Source: Ochotona curzoniae (lineage: Eukaryota > Chordata > Mammalia > Lagomorpha > Ochotonidae). Taken from it: 64,000 nucleotides of DNA. The stretch covers positions 7,083,001 to 7,147,000 of the forward strand of contig NW_024466307.1 in the NCBI RefSeq assembly GCF_017591425.1, read 5' to 3'. Every line of letters begins with the position of its first letter. The stretch's first letter is position 1. The notes beneath the pieces are model-generated. The model was not told where the DNA came from. It made no database searches and was given only the letters and a program-made list of their open reading frames with translations. Shown here piece after piece: positions 49,598 to 62,463 of this stretch. Both the position numbers and the translations under genes were made by a program.

Positions 49598-49670
49598 ACG
49601 TGTTTGTTGAGGACCTCCCATGCATCAGAAATTTTCCTTGCACTAGAGTAATACAAATGAGAACCTGGAT
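49598..49670 (-). repeat. L2-like 3'-end fragment
   Basis: 'cgtgtttgttgaggacctcc' and 'catgcatcagaaattttcct' resemble the reverse complement of the L2 3' end, followed by a degraded remainder. Confidence 0.45.
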
Positions 49671-50831
49671 CGTTTTAGTTTAATGTGGAAGTATGTCCCC
49701 TCCCTTCGTTCGCAGCAGACTGAGCATCTTCCATCACGAAGGGGTGACAGGCGGCGTCATCATCAATCCGCTTTTTAAAAAGTGCTTCGTTGTTTCATAG
49801 CAGCACAGGAGGGAAATCTTTAAAGATGACAGTCCTGTCTAGCATCACTAGGTCTTGTTTTGTAAGGACATTTAAAATGTTTCTAATTAATGGGAAAATA
49901 CCAGAAGAAAAGTATGTCCCAAGTGCTATCGGATGTGATCAAGATATGGTCACATGTCTTGTGGTTATAATATGGTGGTTATAACATGTTCTATAATGCA
50001 CCCATTTTAAATAATAGCACCCGTGTCAACATCACTGACATTCTTATTATTTTCAAACGCTTTTTTTTTCAAGCATGAAATGTTAGCTCTTACATATAGA
50101 GACAGAAAGGTTAAATCATTTCCCCAAGGTCATTCGATGCACACGTACTATAATTACCAACTCAACCCGAGGCATGGGTGCCCTGGCCCTCCTGCTGCTT
50201 CCCTCCCAGAGACTCCACATGCCACGGTGATGCCTACTTAACTTTCCCTGTAATTTTAAGACAACATGCTGGAAAAAAAAAAAACATTCTTTGCATTTTC
50301 CTCCAAATCAAATTAATCAGAAAATAAAATTAAAGCACATTTATTTAGCAGAAAGATACTCTTTCCATTAATGAGAACTTTATTAAATATAATAAAATAT
50401 TTCGAGCTATTCCTTTCTTCCTAGCGTTTTTCTTCCCTCTTCCTTTCTGAGATTTATTGAAAAGTATTTTTATTAGTGAAATAATAGGCTCTGGGACATG
50501 CAATTATATTGAGATGCTGACACTTTCCTGTTAGTTGCAGCCTTTGGCCTGAGGCCAAACACTGAAGCCAAGTCTCTGAGCATCTCTGCAGCAGCCCTGG
50601 CATGCCAGCCACTCGTTTGTCCTCACAGCCACTTCCAGTTGTTACCCACTGGAGAGAAAACCTTTTCTCTCCATCTCCATGGATTCAAATGCATTCTACC
50701 AGCTTTCTTTTAGGGAAAAATCAAGAATCCCTTCTGAAATTCTTGGAGGATGTGGAGTTAAAAACAGACATGCTTACACACTGTTACTTTCAGTCTCATG
50801 TAAGCAGAACTACTATAAAAGATTTTCATGA
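49671..50831 (-). repeat. Mostly single-copy DNA with a MIR-like fragment at 50.09-50.19 kb
   Basis: 50095-50190 shows 'agagacagaaaggttaaatc' and 'atttccccaaggtcattcga', the MIR core on the minus strand. The remainder has no recognisable feature. Confidence 0.5.
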
Positions 50832-51022
50832 GTTTTTTTTTAAGAGTTATTTTTATTTTTATTGGAAAGGCAGATGTACAGAGAGGAAGAGAGATAGAGA
50901 GAAAGATCTTCCATCCACTGATTCACTCCCCAAGCGGCCACAACAGCCAGATCTATGCCAATCTGAAGCCAGGAGCCCAGAGCCTCTTCCGGGTCTCCCA
51001 CGCAGGTACAGAGTCCAAGAGT
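50832..51022 (-). repeat. C-SINE, minus strand, truncated at the head
   Basis: Poly-T, 'attggaaaggcagatgtaca', 'agatcttccatccactgatt', 'cactccccaagcggccacaa' and 'gcctcttccgggtctcccac'; it stops near 'caggtacagagtccaaga' and lacks the head half. Confidence 0.85.
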
Positions 51023-51379
51023 AAACAGACAAGGATTTTTATAGCAGAGGGAGAAAGATGATGAGGTGGCTGGTGATTCTTCACCAGCACCCAAACTCCC
51101 CTTTAGCATCAGGACACAGTGCATGGAGGGTGAGCACTGCAGAGGAGACAGGAATAGGTAAGGTCCGGGCTGACAGGTGGTAAGTGTGAATCCAAGATGA
51201 CACACACGTGCACACAGAGCACAAACAAGGAGACAAACTGAGAGCGCAAGAGAATTCAATCCACACTACCTTCTATCCTGAACACGCAGTTGTTTTTTTG
51301 GTTCTTTTACTATGACCATAACACAATCTGAATATAAAATGGAGAAAGACACATCCATATCTGCGCCAATGGGGATTCA

Positions 51380-51690
51380 CTCACTTGATTACATTGCACT
51401 CATGCACTGATGCGTACATTGCTATGTGTTTGTGATATCATATGCATGTGGTATATGCTGTTTGATTGTAAGATTGCATTCACATCATATATGTAACCTG
51501 TGTGATGAGAACGCATGCAATGTACAGTAGCATGCATATGATGTGCTCATACACTATGTATGTGATAGTGCATGTATGCTTTCATATTACGCACAATGTG
51601 TACATATACACATATGAAGTGTGTGCTACGTGTGTCTATACATGCAGCACTGATGGGACGTGCGTGCGTGCTCTGTACTTCTATAAGGTA
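51380..51690. repeat. Degenerate alternating purine-pyrimidine tract
   Basis: Dense TG/CA/TA steps ('tatgcatg', 'gtgtacatatacacatatg', 'gtgcgtgcgtgc') over about 300 bp with no fixed period. It looks like a decayed dinucleotide or minisatellite array. Open frames across it have Cys/Tyr/His/Met-rich composition and are artefacts. Confidence 0.6.
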
Positions 51691-52679
51691 CGTGTCTGTC
51701 ACAGTGGTGACACACACACCTCTGTATCTTCCCAGAAAGAACTTGAGATTCACGTGAAGTTGGTTCTGTTCCCAGCAGCCCCGGACCCACTGTGCAGCTC
51801 CTGACTATCCTCCATGCTCCATTTGCACCACTCTTCCTTCCAACTCTGGCTGATTTCCCCAAAGTCACCTTCCCATCGGCAGAGTCCCGGCTTCATTATG
51901 CACCAAAATATTACCATTTCCTTTAAATGTTCCACTCACAGGTAAGAGAGAATCACCATGACTCTGCCTTTGTAAGTGTCACTCAGGTGCAAAAAAAGAA
52001 AAAAAAAATGCTTATAAACTATCCATTTTTCTTCAGGGCCTTTAGATGATACAGGCAAAGACAAAATGCAACCAAGTGTAGGCATATGTAATAAATTATG
52101 TTATTATTTAAATAAACATACATGAAATAATTAGCCTTCACACCAAAAAAGTATAAATCGTGAAGCTAGAGTCAAAGATTCATCAGAATGATACAAATTC
52201 TGAATAGCTCAATTTGGAATGCTCATTTCATTAGACTCTAGTTAACACATATAAAATATTGCGGGGAACTTGAGCACTGAAAATATATTGTTTTAATTAC
52301 ACCCTAATTTTTAATGATGCTTGAGAGATATATACATTAGTTACATTTTATGTGCAGTATGAATGAAAGCTTGTCTAATTCAACACTGACATAATTTACA
52401 AACTATAAAGGGTGGCAATATTGCTGTTTATAACTCAAGTGGCACTTTCATATAGAAATAAGAAAAAATAAACAGCTTCAATACTTTCTCTGCTTGATCC
52501 ATCAGAGCAGTAATTGCAGAATTGTCAGCAAGACCTGTTGGTATTTTCTTTATTTGCAATGAGTCATTACTTTAAATTTTGAACAAAAAGCAAAATTGTA
52601 TTGATGTTTTTACCAGATTTTGTGGAACTCAGACTCAAAGCAAAGGAGAAGTTCAATCTTCCCAAACTAAGCAATTCAC
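51691..52679. other. Single-copy-like DNA, AT-rich
   Basis: Nothing recognised apart from short A runs. Confidence 0.4.
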
Positions 52680-53395
52680 CTGCCCATGGGGACAAACATC
52701 CTTCAAGATCTGTAAGGAGTCAGCTGAGCGGTCCCCACCATTAACCACCACTGCCCCTCCGCTGCCATTAACCTTATTTGACATGACAGAAGAGTCTCCC
52801 ATCTCCTCGGGGAGGGGGAAAGGTACATCTTCCCCTACCAGACAAATGAGGATGCAGAGACTCACTCGTGAAACTCAAACAAGGCCACAGACAGGAGAGA
52901 CGGTGTCTCACTCCCTAGAGCGACGGTTCCATGCTGGTCCGCCTCTGTGACTGTTTCACGGGAAAGGTGGATACACGGAGGGAGAGGCGAGTGTGAACAG
53001 CCTGCAGGCTCACACCAGTCTTTCTGGCTGCAGAGTCACAAAGCCGACCCGTCTAAGCTACATTCCTCCTGGGACAGAGACCACTACCCAGACCTGTGTC
53101 CTCAAAGCAGGGAAGATGGAGAGCGGCATCTGTCTGCCCCGGGGCCCTTTGGAGCTAACACAGAAACACCTGCTGCCCACCTGCCAGTGGCAGCACCTTG
53201 AACGGACAACCAGTTACAAACACTCCCCTGTCCCCGCACCCTTCGCCTCCCCTCCCACAGTGCAAGAGGATCAAGACACACATTCAAGGTGTGCAGTGGG
53301 AAAGCCTTCCTTCCAGGGTGAGGAGAGCGCCCTGGAGGAAGGCCGGAGAGGCGAGGAGGGTGATAGGATGCAAATCACTCCATGAACTGGGGACT
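52680..53395. other. CpG-richer, GC-richer block without a recognised gene
   Basis: About 700 bp with roughly twenty CpGs among otherwise CpG-poor DNA. Plus-strand frames at 52579-52950, 52947-53201 and 52993-53385 overlap in different phases and none has clear splice sites or a recognisable domain. It could be a weak regulatory island, a decayed gene piece or an unrecognised LTR. Confidence 0.3.
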
Positions 53396-53851
53396 TGAAC
53401 TGAACTAGACCAACGTAATCCCAGAAAGTTACGGGATTTACTCTGTACTACACCAAGATTTTCAATGGAGGCTTACAGACAGGATTTTAAAAGATTAGTA
53501 AGGCACTTGGCAGAAAGTCTCAATAAAGTAGATACGGTTTTTAAAGATTTTAACTTTGAATTTGTGAAGTTGTGAATTTGTATTAAATCACTAGTATCTA
53601 CATTGCTTTTTAAAAACGGGATGTTTGGGAACTCAGGAGGGCGGGTGTGGCAGCAGCCACCGAGACATGTTCAGAAGGGAAGCTTACGAATCTGACCTAG
53701 ACAAGGGACTCTGAATCCAATCCAAGTGCAGTTGCTGCTCTCAATCACTTCGTTTTAAATTCTCTAACTATTACTAAGTAGTAACATGGAAGTCTTTTCT
53801 GATAGTCTTACCCTATGTTGCTTTCCACAATCCAAAAGGAGAAACTGGTTT

Positions 53852-54160
53852 TGGGGCCTGGAGCAGTAGCCTAGTGGCCTGAAGCTGCATGCGCCAGCAT
53901 CCCATGTGGGCACCAATTCATGTCCCGGCTGCTCCACTTCTTATCCAGCTCCCTGCTTGTGGCCTAGGAAAGCAACAAAGGATGACTCAAAGCTTTGGGA
54001 CCCTACACCTGTGTAAGGGGAGACCCTGAAGAGGCTCCTGGCTTTGGATTGCTCAGCTCCTGCCAATGTGGCCACTTGGGGAGTGAACCAGGAAACCGAT
54101 GACCCTTCCTTCTGTCTCTTCTCTCTGTAAACCTGCCCTTTCAATAAAAAAAGGAATAAG
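53852..54160 (+). repeat. C-SINE, near full length
   Basis: 'ggggcctggagcagtagcct', 'cagcatcccatgtgggcacc', 'cccggctgctccacttctta', 'cttggggagtgaaccaggaa' and 'cctgccctttcaataaaaaa'. Confidence 0.88.
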
Positions 54161-54616
54161 ACAAATATTTAAACAAATAAATAATATATAAATATGTGCT
54201 TTGTAAATGCTAGGCCAGTGTCCCACTGATAACTCAGCCACGAATAGATTTTAAAATGAACACAGCACAAACGTGATTTTTTCAATTGTGTGAAATGAAC
54301 CACACAGACTGACACCCAATTTGCTCATCTTTGGAAAGGATGATATCAAAGCTTAGTATGAAAAGAAGTGTGCTGTTGTGCTTGATTCTCCCCAGTTTGT
54401 GAAGATTAAGGAGCCCGTATTACTTGACACTGGAGTCCTTCATTTTCTCTCATGTTCACAGCAGACATAGCACAAGCACAGCTCCAATGCTAGAAGCCAC
54501 ACAAAAACAGCCATGGGCCAAGCAACAGACAGCAACGGATTATGCGAAATGACTTGTACAGAGCTCTTGTCATTGACACACTTTTAGATAACATAGGTTA
54601 GAATACACCTACCTCT

Positions 54617-54940
54617 GGGCCTGTGCTGTGGCACAGCAGGTAAATCTGCAGCACCGGCATTCCAGATGGGCTCTGGTTCGAGTCCTGGCTACTCCACTTC
54701 TGTTCCAGCTTCCTGCCGGTCCTCCTGGGAGAAACTCCTAGCTCCTGGCTTCACATATGCCTCAGCCACTGAGACTTTTTAGGAAGCGAGCCAGTGCCGG
54801 TCCTCCTGGGAGAAACTCCTAGCTCCTGGCTTCACATATGCCTCAGCCACTGAGACTTTTTAGGAAGCGAGCCAGTGGATGGAAGACCTCTCTCTCTCTC
54901 TCTCTTTCTCTGTAACTCTTTCAATTACATAAACATCTTA
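54617..54940 (+). repeat. C-SINE with internal 81-bp tandem duplication
   Basis: The C-SINE ('gggcctgtgctgtggcacag' to a CTCTCTCTCT block and 'ctctttcaattacataaac') contains the segment 54714-54794 repeated exactly at 54795-54875. Without the second unit the element would be of ordinary shape. The middle 'gggaaagcag' block has been lost. Confidence 0.9.
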
Positions 54941-56037
54941 ACAAAAAGAAAAGCATACCTCCAAAGATGAACAGTGATATTTCAATCGGTTTCTGGTATT
55001 TTTTATAAATATATTATAATTAACATATAAGCATACAGATTAATCTCCATAATTATATCTAAATTGTTGCTACTTATGTTGACAATAGAGAAGAGATAAA
55101 AACTTACAGATGTGATTGGATATGATAAGATATTTAACCATAATCAATCATGACAGTAATGTTAAAAACTAGGGTTTTTATAAAATGACTGTTACTCCTT
55201 CTTTTTTTTTCTCACTTCATCTGAATAGTCTTTTCCTATAAATTAGCAACATCTAGGCTCACACAGGCAATCGGTTTATTTCATTTGGATTGGACTTTTG
55301 TTGCCTTAAACTACAGGGATGTAAGTTTAATGTAAGTAATTTTAATTCCATTTTTTCCCAAATTAAGAAACCATTTTCAGCTCAGCATTCCAAGAAGACA
55401 CTACTCACAGTTAACTCATCCGATGCGCCTGCTCTCCTCGGCTCTGTAGCAGGTGACAATGTGACTGTTGAAGTATTTTAATGACGCATGATGTGAACCA
55501 AATTTAGCTGCAGTTCAGCTTTTCACTGTACAGATGCTTTATTTTGAATAAATCAAAAATCTGTTGTCTTGACTCAAGCAGACACAAATCATGAAGTTCA
55601 TATCACTAATTTGGTTTTCACATATCTAGATATTTAATCTTCGTGTGCATTCAGATTTTCCTAAAAATAAGATGGAAACAATCTGTGAAAATCTGTTTCT
55701 TTTATCTGTTTTGATGAAACTTACAATAATAAAATCCCTAAGTCCAATCTCACAGTTTCTAATTGGATAATCAAAGGAACGTCTCCATATTAAGTACTAC
55801 TTAACTCAAAATTCCTGTCCACCTTTCAGAACCAGGGGAAGCAGAAGCTAACAGAATAAAGAGAGCAGGCAGGTGGGAGGGAAGGAGAGAGTGCATAAAC
55901 CTCACCTGTGAAGGTTAGCACAAATCAGCGAAACACTTAGTGCACTGCTTCTGAAAGCAAACACACGTTCTACAAAAAAGGAAGGATGATCGTCTAAAAA
56001 CTCAAGCCATCATGAAGAGGTTTGCTTTCTTTGTCAA
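54941..56037. other. AT-rich single-copy-like DNA
   Basis: Nothing recognised. Confidence 0.4.
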
Positions 56038-56310
56038 CAGATATGCATAAGGTGCTTTCAGTGTGCCAGACGCAGTTGTAAGCGCTGATGAAACAGCAAT
56101 GGACCACATAAATAAAATTTCCCACATGGCAGAGTTTGCATCCTCTTGAGAGAGGCAGATTATTAGTAACAATATAAAACAATAAATACCTCCATGGCAG
56201 ACAGTATCAGGAGCTGGAAGAAAACAAAAAGCAAAGCACGGGGTAGACACGGAGGTAGGAAGGCTTTTCTTAAGAAGTGACTTTTTTGCAGAGACCAGGG
56301 AGACAGACAG
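56038..56310 (-). repeat. Ancient LINE-type repeat fragment
   Basis: 'ttcagtgtgccagacgcagt', 'gctgatgaaacagcaatgga', 'gagagaggcagattattagt' and 'cttaagaagtgacttttttg' follow the widespread mammalian repeat with 'cactgtgctaggcgctgggg' and 'gaggaggtgacatttgagc' blocks. The exact family is uncertain. Confidence 0.5.
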
Positions 56311-58631
56311 AGTCTCCCCAGAAGCAGACAAGAAGAAAACCACAGTAGGAATTTCCTGCTGATGGTCACATCTGATTCATGAGCCAGCGTTTTCTAGCTC
56401 CTATTGAGGCACTACATTTTTATTCGGATTTTTTTTTAATAATTTCTTGGTAGGTTTTCAGCGCACTGGAACACACATCGTATAAACGTGCCTTCCTTTT
56501 TAACAATATTTATTTGAAGGTTGGAAAGGCTTTCAAAGTATCCATGTCCTTGCCTCGTAGATGTAGAAACAGTCTCAGCAAGGCCACCGGATCTCCCTCC
56601 TGCCACCCAGCATGTCAACAGAGGTGACAGATAAAAACCTTATCCTGCCAGGGCTCATGAGCAGTCAGCCTATGATAAACAGAATTCATCCAATTTCCTC
56701 TGCTAGACTCTAAGTTCTCTGGGAGTAATCCTCCATCAGAGTCTGTAACTGGCTGACAATAAATCCCCACGAGGGAGAGTTCATCCCTGGCAGGCTATCT
56801 TCCAAAACTCTCCAGATTTCTGGACATCACATGCCCTCTCTTTGGTAAAGTGGCTTTTTCTCTCCAAAGGAATTTTTTTTTGATAACTTGGCAGCATTAT
56901 TCTCCACATACTAATCTATCGGTGTTGATAGGATTGGGCACGGTTCTCGATAAGGTATTCGTGATTCAGATTAGAAAGGAAGGCAACATATACACAGAAG
57001 AATCCAGTAACGTGTTTATTTCCATGCCTGCCTGATATTGCTGCACTTTAAACAACTGCAACAGGAATCAAGGAAAGAAAATATCTGATATAAACTGGAG
57101 AGACCTGAATATACTATTGGCGTGAAGTAAGTGATCAATATTGATACCAGCCAAAATTTAAGCAATGTGTCCTCAATGAAATGCATTTGTCTCTCTTGAC
57201 CGGTCAAATCTGCTATTAATAAGTATTTTCTTATCAACAATATTATTCCCGCTCTGTTGTCATACCAGTACATAAAGGTCATTAGCATTTGTGCTATACA
57301 ATTTGTCAATAACAAAGTAAAACTACGCAGCATGAGAATATAAAACTGCAAGAGCTAACAGTGTGTAAAGAAAGAAAATTCTTCCAGAATGCATTCTTCC
57401 CTCACAAAAAAAAAAATGTGAAAAAAATTAAATTACTGCAGAAAGGCAGCGATAAATTAAGAGGAAAAAAAAAAAAAAGAACCTGGCGTTCTGTGCCCAA
57501 GTTCCCAGCACTCTGCAGAGCATAAGTTCAGCATGTCAGCTTTTCCACCATGCAATTCAGAGAATGTGGTGGGAACAGAATGCGAAGGCAATTCGGCTGG
57601 AAAACATCTCCAATGAAATATTTTTGCCAAGCGCTTTTCTCATGTGAATTTGCCTTCCAGTGGTGTAGGACCCGTCACCAGAGCATGGCATTCATTTTAC
57701 CTCATATCCTGAGAACTTTTCTTTTTTTTTCAAGTACTCCTACGTAAGCCGACAGAAGGAAAACAAAAACAAAACAACGGTACTGTAAGAGGCACTGTAT
57801 CTCTTGTGAGGCTATTAGGCAAGAGCCAACTTTTAATATCCCCCAAGTTCCTTTCCCCGCGATAAAACAGCCACGAGGAAAACTCCTGAAGGCTCTGTGT
57901 GCTGTTTGCTTTGTTCTCAGAACAGAAATCATTAGACCCACAGCATCCATTTCTGGTTTTAAAGATGCAAATCAAGATTTTTATTCAAAGTCTGTAGTAA
58001 CGTCCTAAATATTAAAAGCACATTTAACCCCAGAGGTCCTGATGTTTCTATACCTCGTTCGTTTCTTTAAGAGGAACAAGGCCTATACAACTGATGTCCT
58101 GGACAACACCGGATCCATGCAGCAGGTGTCGGCCAATCGAACATGTTTCATGTGCACCAAAGAAGAAAGGCAAGAAAAAATGAGTGCTAGAAAAACACCA
58201 TTCTGAAAATTACCTCTTGAAATGATGAAACCAAATTCAAGTCATCGTGACTCGTTAAATGTTCACATCCCAGAGCAGCCGCTCTCAGATGCAACTGTTC
58301 TGGGAAGGAGGAGTTGCCACAAACACCCTTTGCCACAGGTGATTTTAACATGTGTCAGGAATGGGGACTCAGTATTCTATAATGAATACTTGCGGATTCA
58401 ATTCCCCACACTTGAAGGCTATCTCACAATTCTGTGAAACACAGTTTGAGTCTGATTTAGCCACAAGTTCAACTTGACCTCCTCCTCCCACCATTATAAC
58501 TAGTCACCACTTAGGCTGTCTCTGCCTCAAAATTCTAATGGTCCCCATTGACTACTGCTGTGCGATGCTCATTTTAGCTGCTCCGTGTTGTCCTCAAGGA
58601 GTTTAAGCCCCACTTGCCAGACAAGTTATAA
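56311..58631. other. Single-copy-like DNA
   Basis: Nothing recognised in 2.3 kb apart from A-rich runs at 57405-57480. Confidence 0.4.
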
Positions 58632-58742
58632 GGGTATTTCACAAAGTTCATGGGAATGCGTGTGAGACAGGGATTTCAAACTTTTGCACCAACGTAAGTG
58701 TATTCTTAATTCTACCTTTCCATGAACTTCTTGAAGTACCCT
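58632..58742. mobile_element. Mariner-type MITE with terminal inverted repeats
   Basis: The ends are inverted repeats: 'gggtatttcacaaagttcat' plus GG at the left and its near complement (58720-58742) at the right, matching at about 19 of 22 positions. The element is about 110 bp, contains the 'tttgcaccaacgt' inner motif and lies in TA-rich flanks. This fits a short non-autonomous Tc1/mariner relative. It has no coding capacity. Confidence 0.65.
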
Positions 58743-58954
58743 CCTATATATCCATAACACTAACCAATCTCTGTGGGGAGTGCAGTGTGTTGTATACACC
58801 AAACCACCTCCCACATATCCTTTGTAAAATACATTTAACAAATGATAAATTGATGTTTTATTAAAGAAAGGGAATTAACATATGGAGAAATAGCGTTTCT
58901 TAGCCATAACTCATGGGGCCTTCACCAGACCTTCAATGGTAGATCTGCTAAGTT

Positions 58955-59030
58955 TCACGTTACAAATTGGGTTCAGAGAAACTAAGAAAGTTGTTCTAGG
59001 TTACAGCTAAGAAGTAACAGATTAGATATT
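58955..59030 (-). repeat. MIR-like fragment
   Basis: 'acaaattgggttcagagaaa' and 'ctaggttacagctaagaagt' resemble the reverse complement of the MIR core. Short and diverged. Confidence 0.4.
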
Positions 59031-60020
59031 TTTGAAATAAAACAAATGTTCAAGTTCATTATATTTCGGCTCAAAGGAAAATTTCTCAAGACAGGATCTA
59101 TTTTCCTCTGGTGCTTGGAAAAAGTTTTCGTGGTATGCAAACAAAAGTTCTCTTTATCTTTCCTAAGTTCCTCTATCCATTAAGTGTGATCATAGCATAG
59201 CCACTGGACAAAAAGTTAGATTCCTATGGCTTTCTAGTCATTTGGTGATTGCAATGCCTGCTTCTAAATGAATTTCAATGTGTAATCCAATATGTTAATT
59301 AACACTTCCATGCATACCCATTAGTAAAGAATGGGCTCCCCAGTAGCTGGCAGTGCTTGAGCCACCTGCACTCGGGAATAGCAGCTGTGGTTCTCTCTCT
59401 CACTTTGTGTTTCTTACTCTCCCTTACTCACTGTTCTTTCTTAGCACTCTAGAACTGGATGCGTAGTAGCAAGGAAGAGGGACGCAAGAGATTGGAAAGC
59501 TCTCTCTTGGATGAGCATCCAGGAAGGGCCTCGTGGTCTTCAGGCCCAGCAGACAACCAAACAGTTGCTGCTCTCACTGGTGCGTCTGTGGATTCTGTGA
59601 AGGCTTCCTCTCTGGGCTCCTCCAACAGCAATTCCTTCAACCAAGGCAGTGCCCTGTGTGTGACTGTCTGGTCCTCACCTTTCTGCAGCCTCTCTGCTCT
59701 GTGGTATCCTCCTGAGTCACATGCCATGAGGGTCCCAGATTATTAACACCCCCTTCTTTTGCAGATGCTGGTGTTTAAATGATGCCAGGCTCACCGTCCT
59801 AACAAATTTGCCCATGGCTGCCATTCCTACACCCTTGGCACTAGCACACCGGCATATTCAGAAGTCTTACATGTCTCCTTTCCAGGCTGCTCTGTGTCAG
59901 GTGTAAGTGAGCAGCATGAGTCTGCTTTATTCTCCACTTACAGGGAATGCACGCAAGTCCTCCCAGCGCCTGTGCCTCTAGACCTCTCTCACAAACTGGG
60001 AGATAAAGACAGCTATCCAA
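59031..60020. other. Single-copy-like DNA
   Basis: Frames at 59449-59746 on both strands overlap and lack splice sites. Nothing else recognised. Confidence 0.4.
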
Positions 60021-60147
60021 GGGCCCAGTGCAGTGGCCAAGCAGCTTAAGTCCTCACCTTAAAAGTGCCAAGATCCCATATGGGCGCCAGTTCTAATCCC
60101 GGCAGCTCCATTTTCCATCCAGCTCCCTGCTTGTGGCCTGGGAAAGT
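60021..60147 (+). repeat. C-SINE head fragment lacking the 3' half
   Basis: The head is well preserved ('gggcccagtgcagtggccaa', 'cccatatgggcgccagttct', 'cttgtggcctgggaaag') but sequence becomes unrelated right after 'gggaaag'. There is no tail or poly-A. Confidence 0.88.
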
Positions 60148-62463
60148 AACTTGCCGTGTATTCAGTCTGGCTGAGGGAGGACGAGTCGTGTGTGTCACGC
60201 TGTCATGCATGCAACTGCCTCTGACAGAACACCATCTCTACCATCAGTTGCAGATGGTATTGATAAGAAAATAGCAACTTCTCCAAAATACTCATTTTTC
60301 CAAGTGTCAAGCCATTCTGCATCTTTTCAACTCCACTTAACATAATGTCTTCACTGTTTGCTCACTTTAATCGCATCTGAAGTCTCCCCAGCTCCTTGCT
60401 ATAATTTAATGTTCACCTCAGGTATCACCTCTCACCTCCCTACTCTTCTCCTCTGGAGGACGTGGTGCAGTAGTATTCTTCACCACCACGCGTTCTGAGT
60501 CAGTGTGCACAGATGCACATACGGTTTTCTCTCTGCGTTTCATTTCAGATAAATTGCTGGTCTCATGGAAAGTGGTACTCTTCACTCGTGCAGTTGTCTT
60601 TCACAAAGAGAGCAAGGCAGAATCTGCTTCTAAGTTAAACAAAAAGCAAAAATCAGAATGTCAAATTATAATTGGCATTTCCCAGACATAATCAATATTG
60701 CTTTTTTCAAGTTCCTCCCACAGCTTAAAGCAAACCCTGGTTAGTGCTGGCCAAATCATGACTAATTTGGCTTCAAGTTATTACCATACTTAATATCTTC
60801 AAATCAACACTGGTGACTAAGATGAAGTGAGCTACAAGAAATGATCAGTCTTCAACGCAAAAAAAACTTTTTCACTTTGTGCCAACTATTACTGGCACAC
60901 CTGTTTTATGTTCAGAGTGGGAAGGGAATCAAAAAAATATATGGCCAATTTTAAAAGAGACGCAATGTTTTCAATGTCTCAAAATAGCACAAATACCATA
61001 ACATTGCTTTTACTACTTCCTCAAACTACAAGACTGATTAAACATATGTGTAATGCCGGCATGCAAATAAAAGAATTTTCTTCTCTCCTCCTGCCTCACT
61101 CTCCCAAGCTCCAGATCATGTGTAAGAACTGATAATGTGTCAGGTGGAGGGAGAGATACCCAGCAGTCCAGGGAATATTCAGGGAGTGCACACAAAGAAG
61201 TAACGTGCAAGGACTTTCAGAATCTCTGACATTTCAAATGCAAAGAGTTCTAGAAGTCATTAGTTTGTTTTCCAGACAGTGGCCTCCAGTCTTAGCCTGA
61301 CTACCTCGTACTGGATAGCCAACGTCATAGTACAATACAGTCTGTGGTCCGAGTCCTAGGGAAATTTGCTTTGTGTTAACTAAGGACAGATTGTTCCCAA
61401 GTTATAGTTTTAAAGACACAAGAGGGTTCAGCACATTGCAATGGGAATGCATGTAAATGAATCATTAATGTGAATAAACCAGTATTATTTGCCTGGGTTG
61501 CCCAGACTTGGAAAGTAGAAATATGGATAGTCATGTTATAGATTCCATCAGTCAGTTTTATGAGAGCCACTGGCCCCTGTTGGACTCAAGATAAAACACA
61601 GACTTAATGCGTAGCTGAAGACTGAGAATCGTGTCTGTATGAATCAGTTATAGACCATAAGCACAGGGTCAGGGATCAACCATGCTGAGCAGAGTAGACA
61701 ACATGTCATGGAGACTGAAAGAGAAGCCAAAACTGAGAAAACTTCATAGGGAGGGAAATATTTATGGTTCGGTGCGAAGAACTGAAGGCTCAAATTAATT
61801 ACTGGGTTCCTGGTGTTGGAAAATAAAAGTTGCTGTTGCTCTGAGCCACTCGGTTCAGAGTAATCATTCTGTACAGCTTTTGCGTGGCCTGGGTAAGATA
61901 CTGGTAGCTTGAAAATATTGTTCTGATCAACCTGAGACACTACGGATGTCAGAACACAATATTTCACGCTTTCAGTAAAACCGCCAGCATTCAAAAGTGG
62001 CTCAGAAAACTACAGTGGGGAGTGACAGAAAATTGTATTTTATTTTGTTTGGAAGTTTGCCCACAGTTGCTTGTCATTCTGGAAAATCATATCACTGACA
62101 GCAAGACAATTCATGGCATTTGGGCTCTGCTATCACTTGCATCAGTCTGCACTCATACTATCAAATTCACGGGAATTTCTTCAACAGGGGCACGGGGTTC
62201 TGCTATCTAACCATGTCTTCCAGCATTGCTTAGCCACAATATTCATGTATGGAGATAGAGCTCATTTTCATATTCATCCATTCCTTTACTCTCCTTTATA
62301 TAACATTACTGGTTGCAGCTTATTTCAGGAAGATTACCAAATAGATGTTGTAAAAAGAGAACTTGAGCACTGGGATAATAGAGTCACAGTTCTGAAGGTT
62401 AAAAAAAAAAAAACAGTGTACGCAATGCAAATACTTGTAAGCATTTTTAAATATGACACAGTA
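60148..62463. other. Single-copy-like DNA
   Basis: Nothing recognised. The 169-codon plus frame at 62071-62580 runs into the C-SINE at its end and has no exon structure. Confidence 0.4.
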
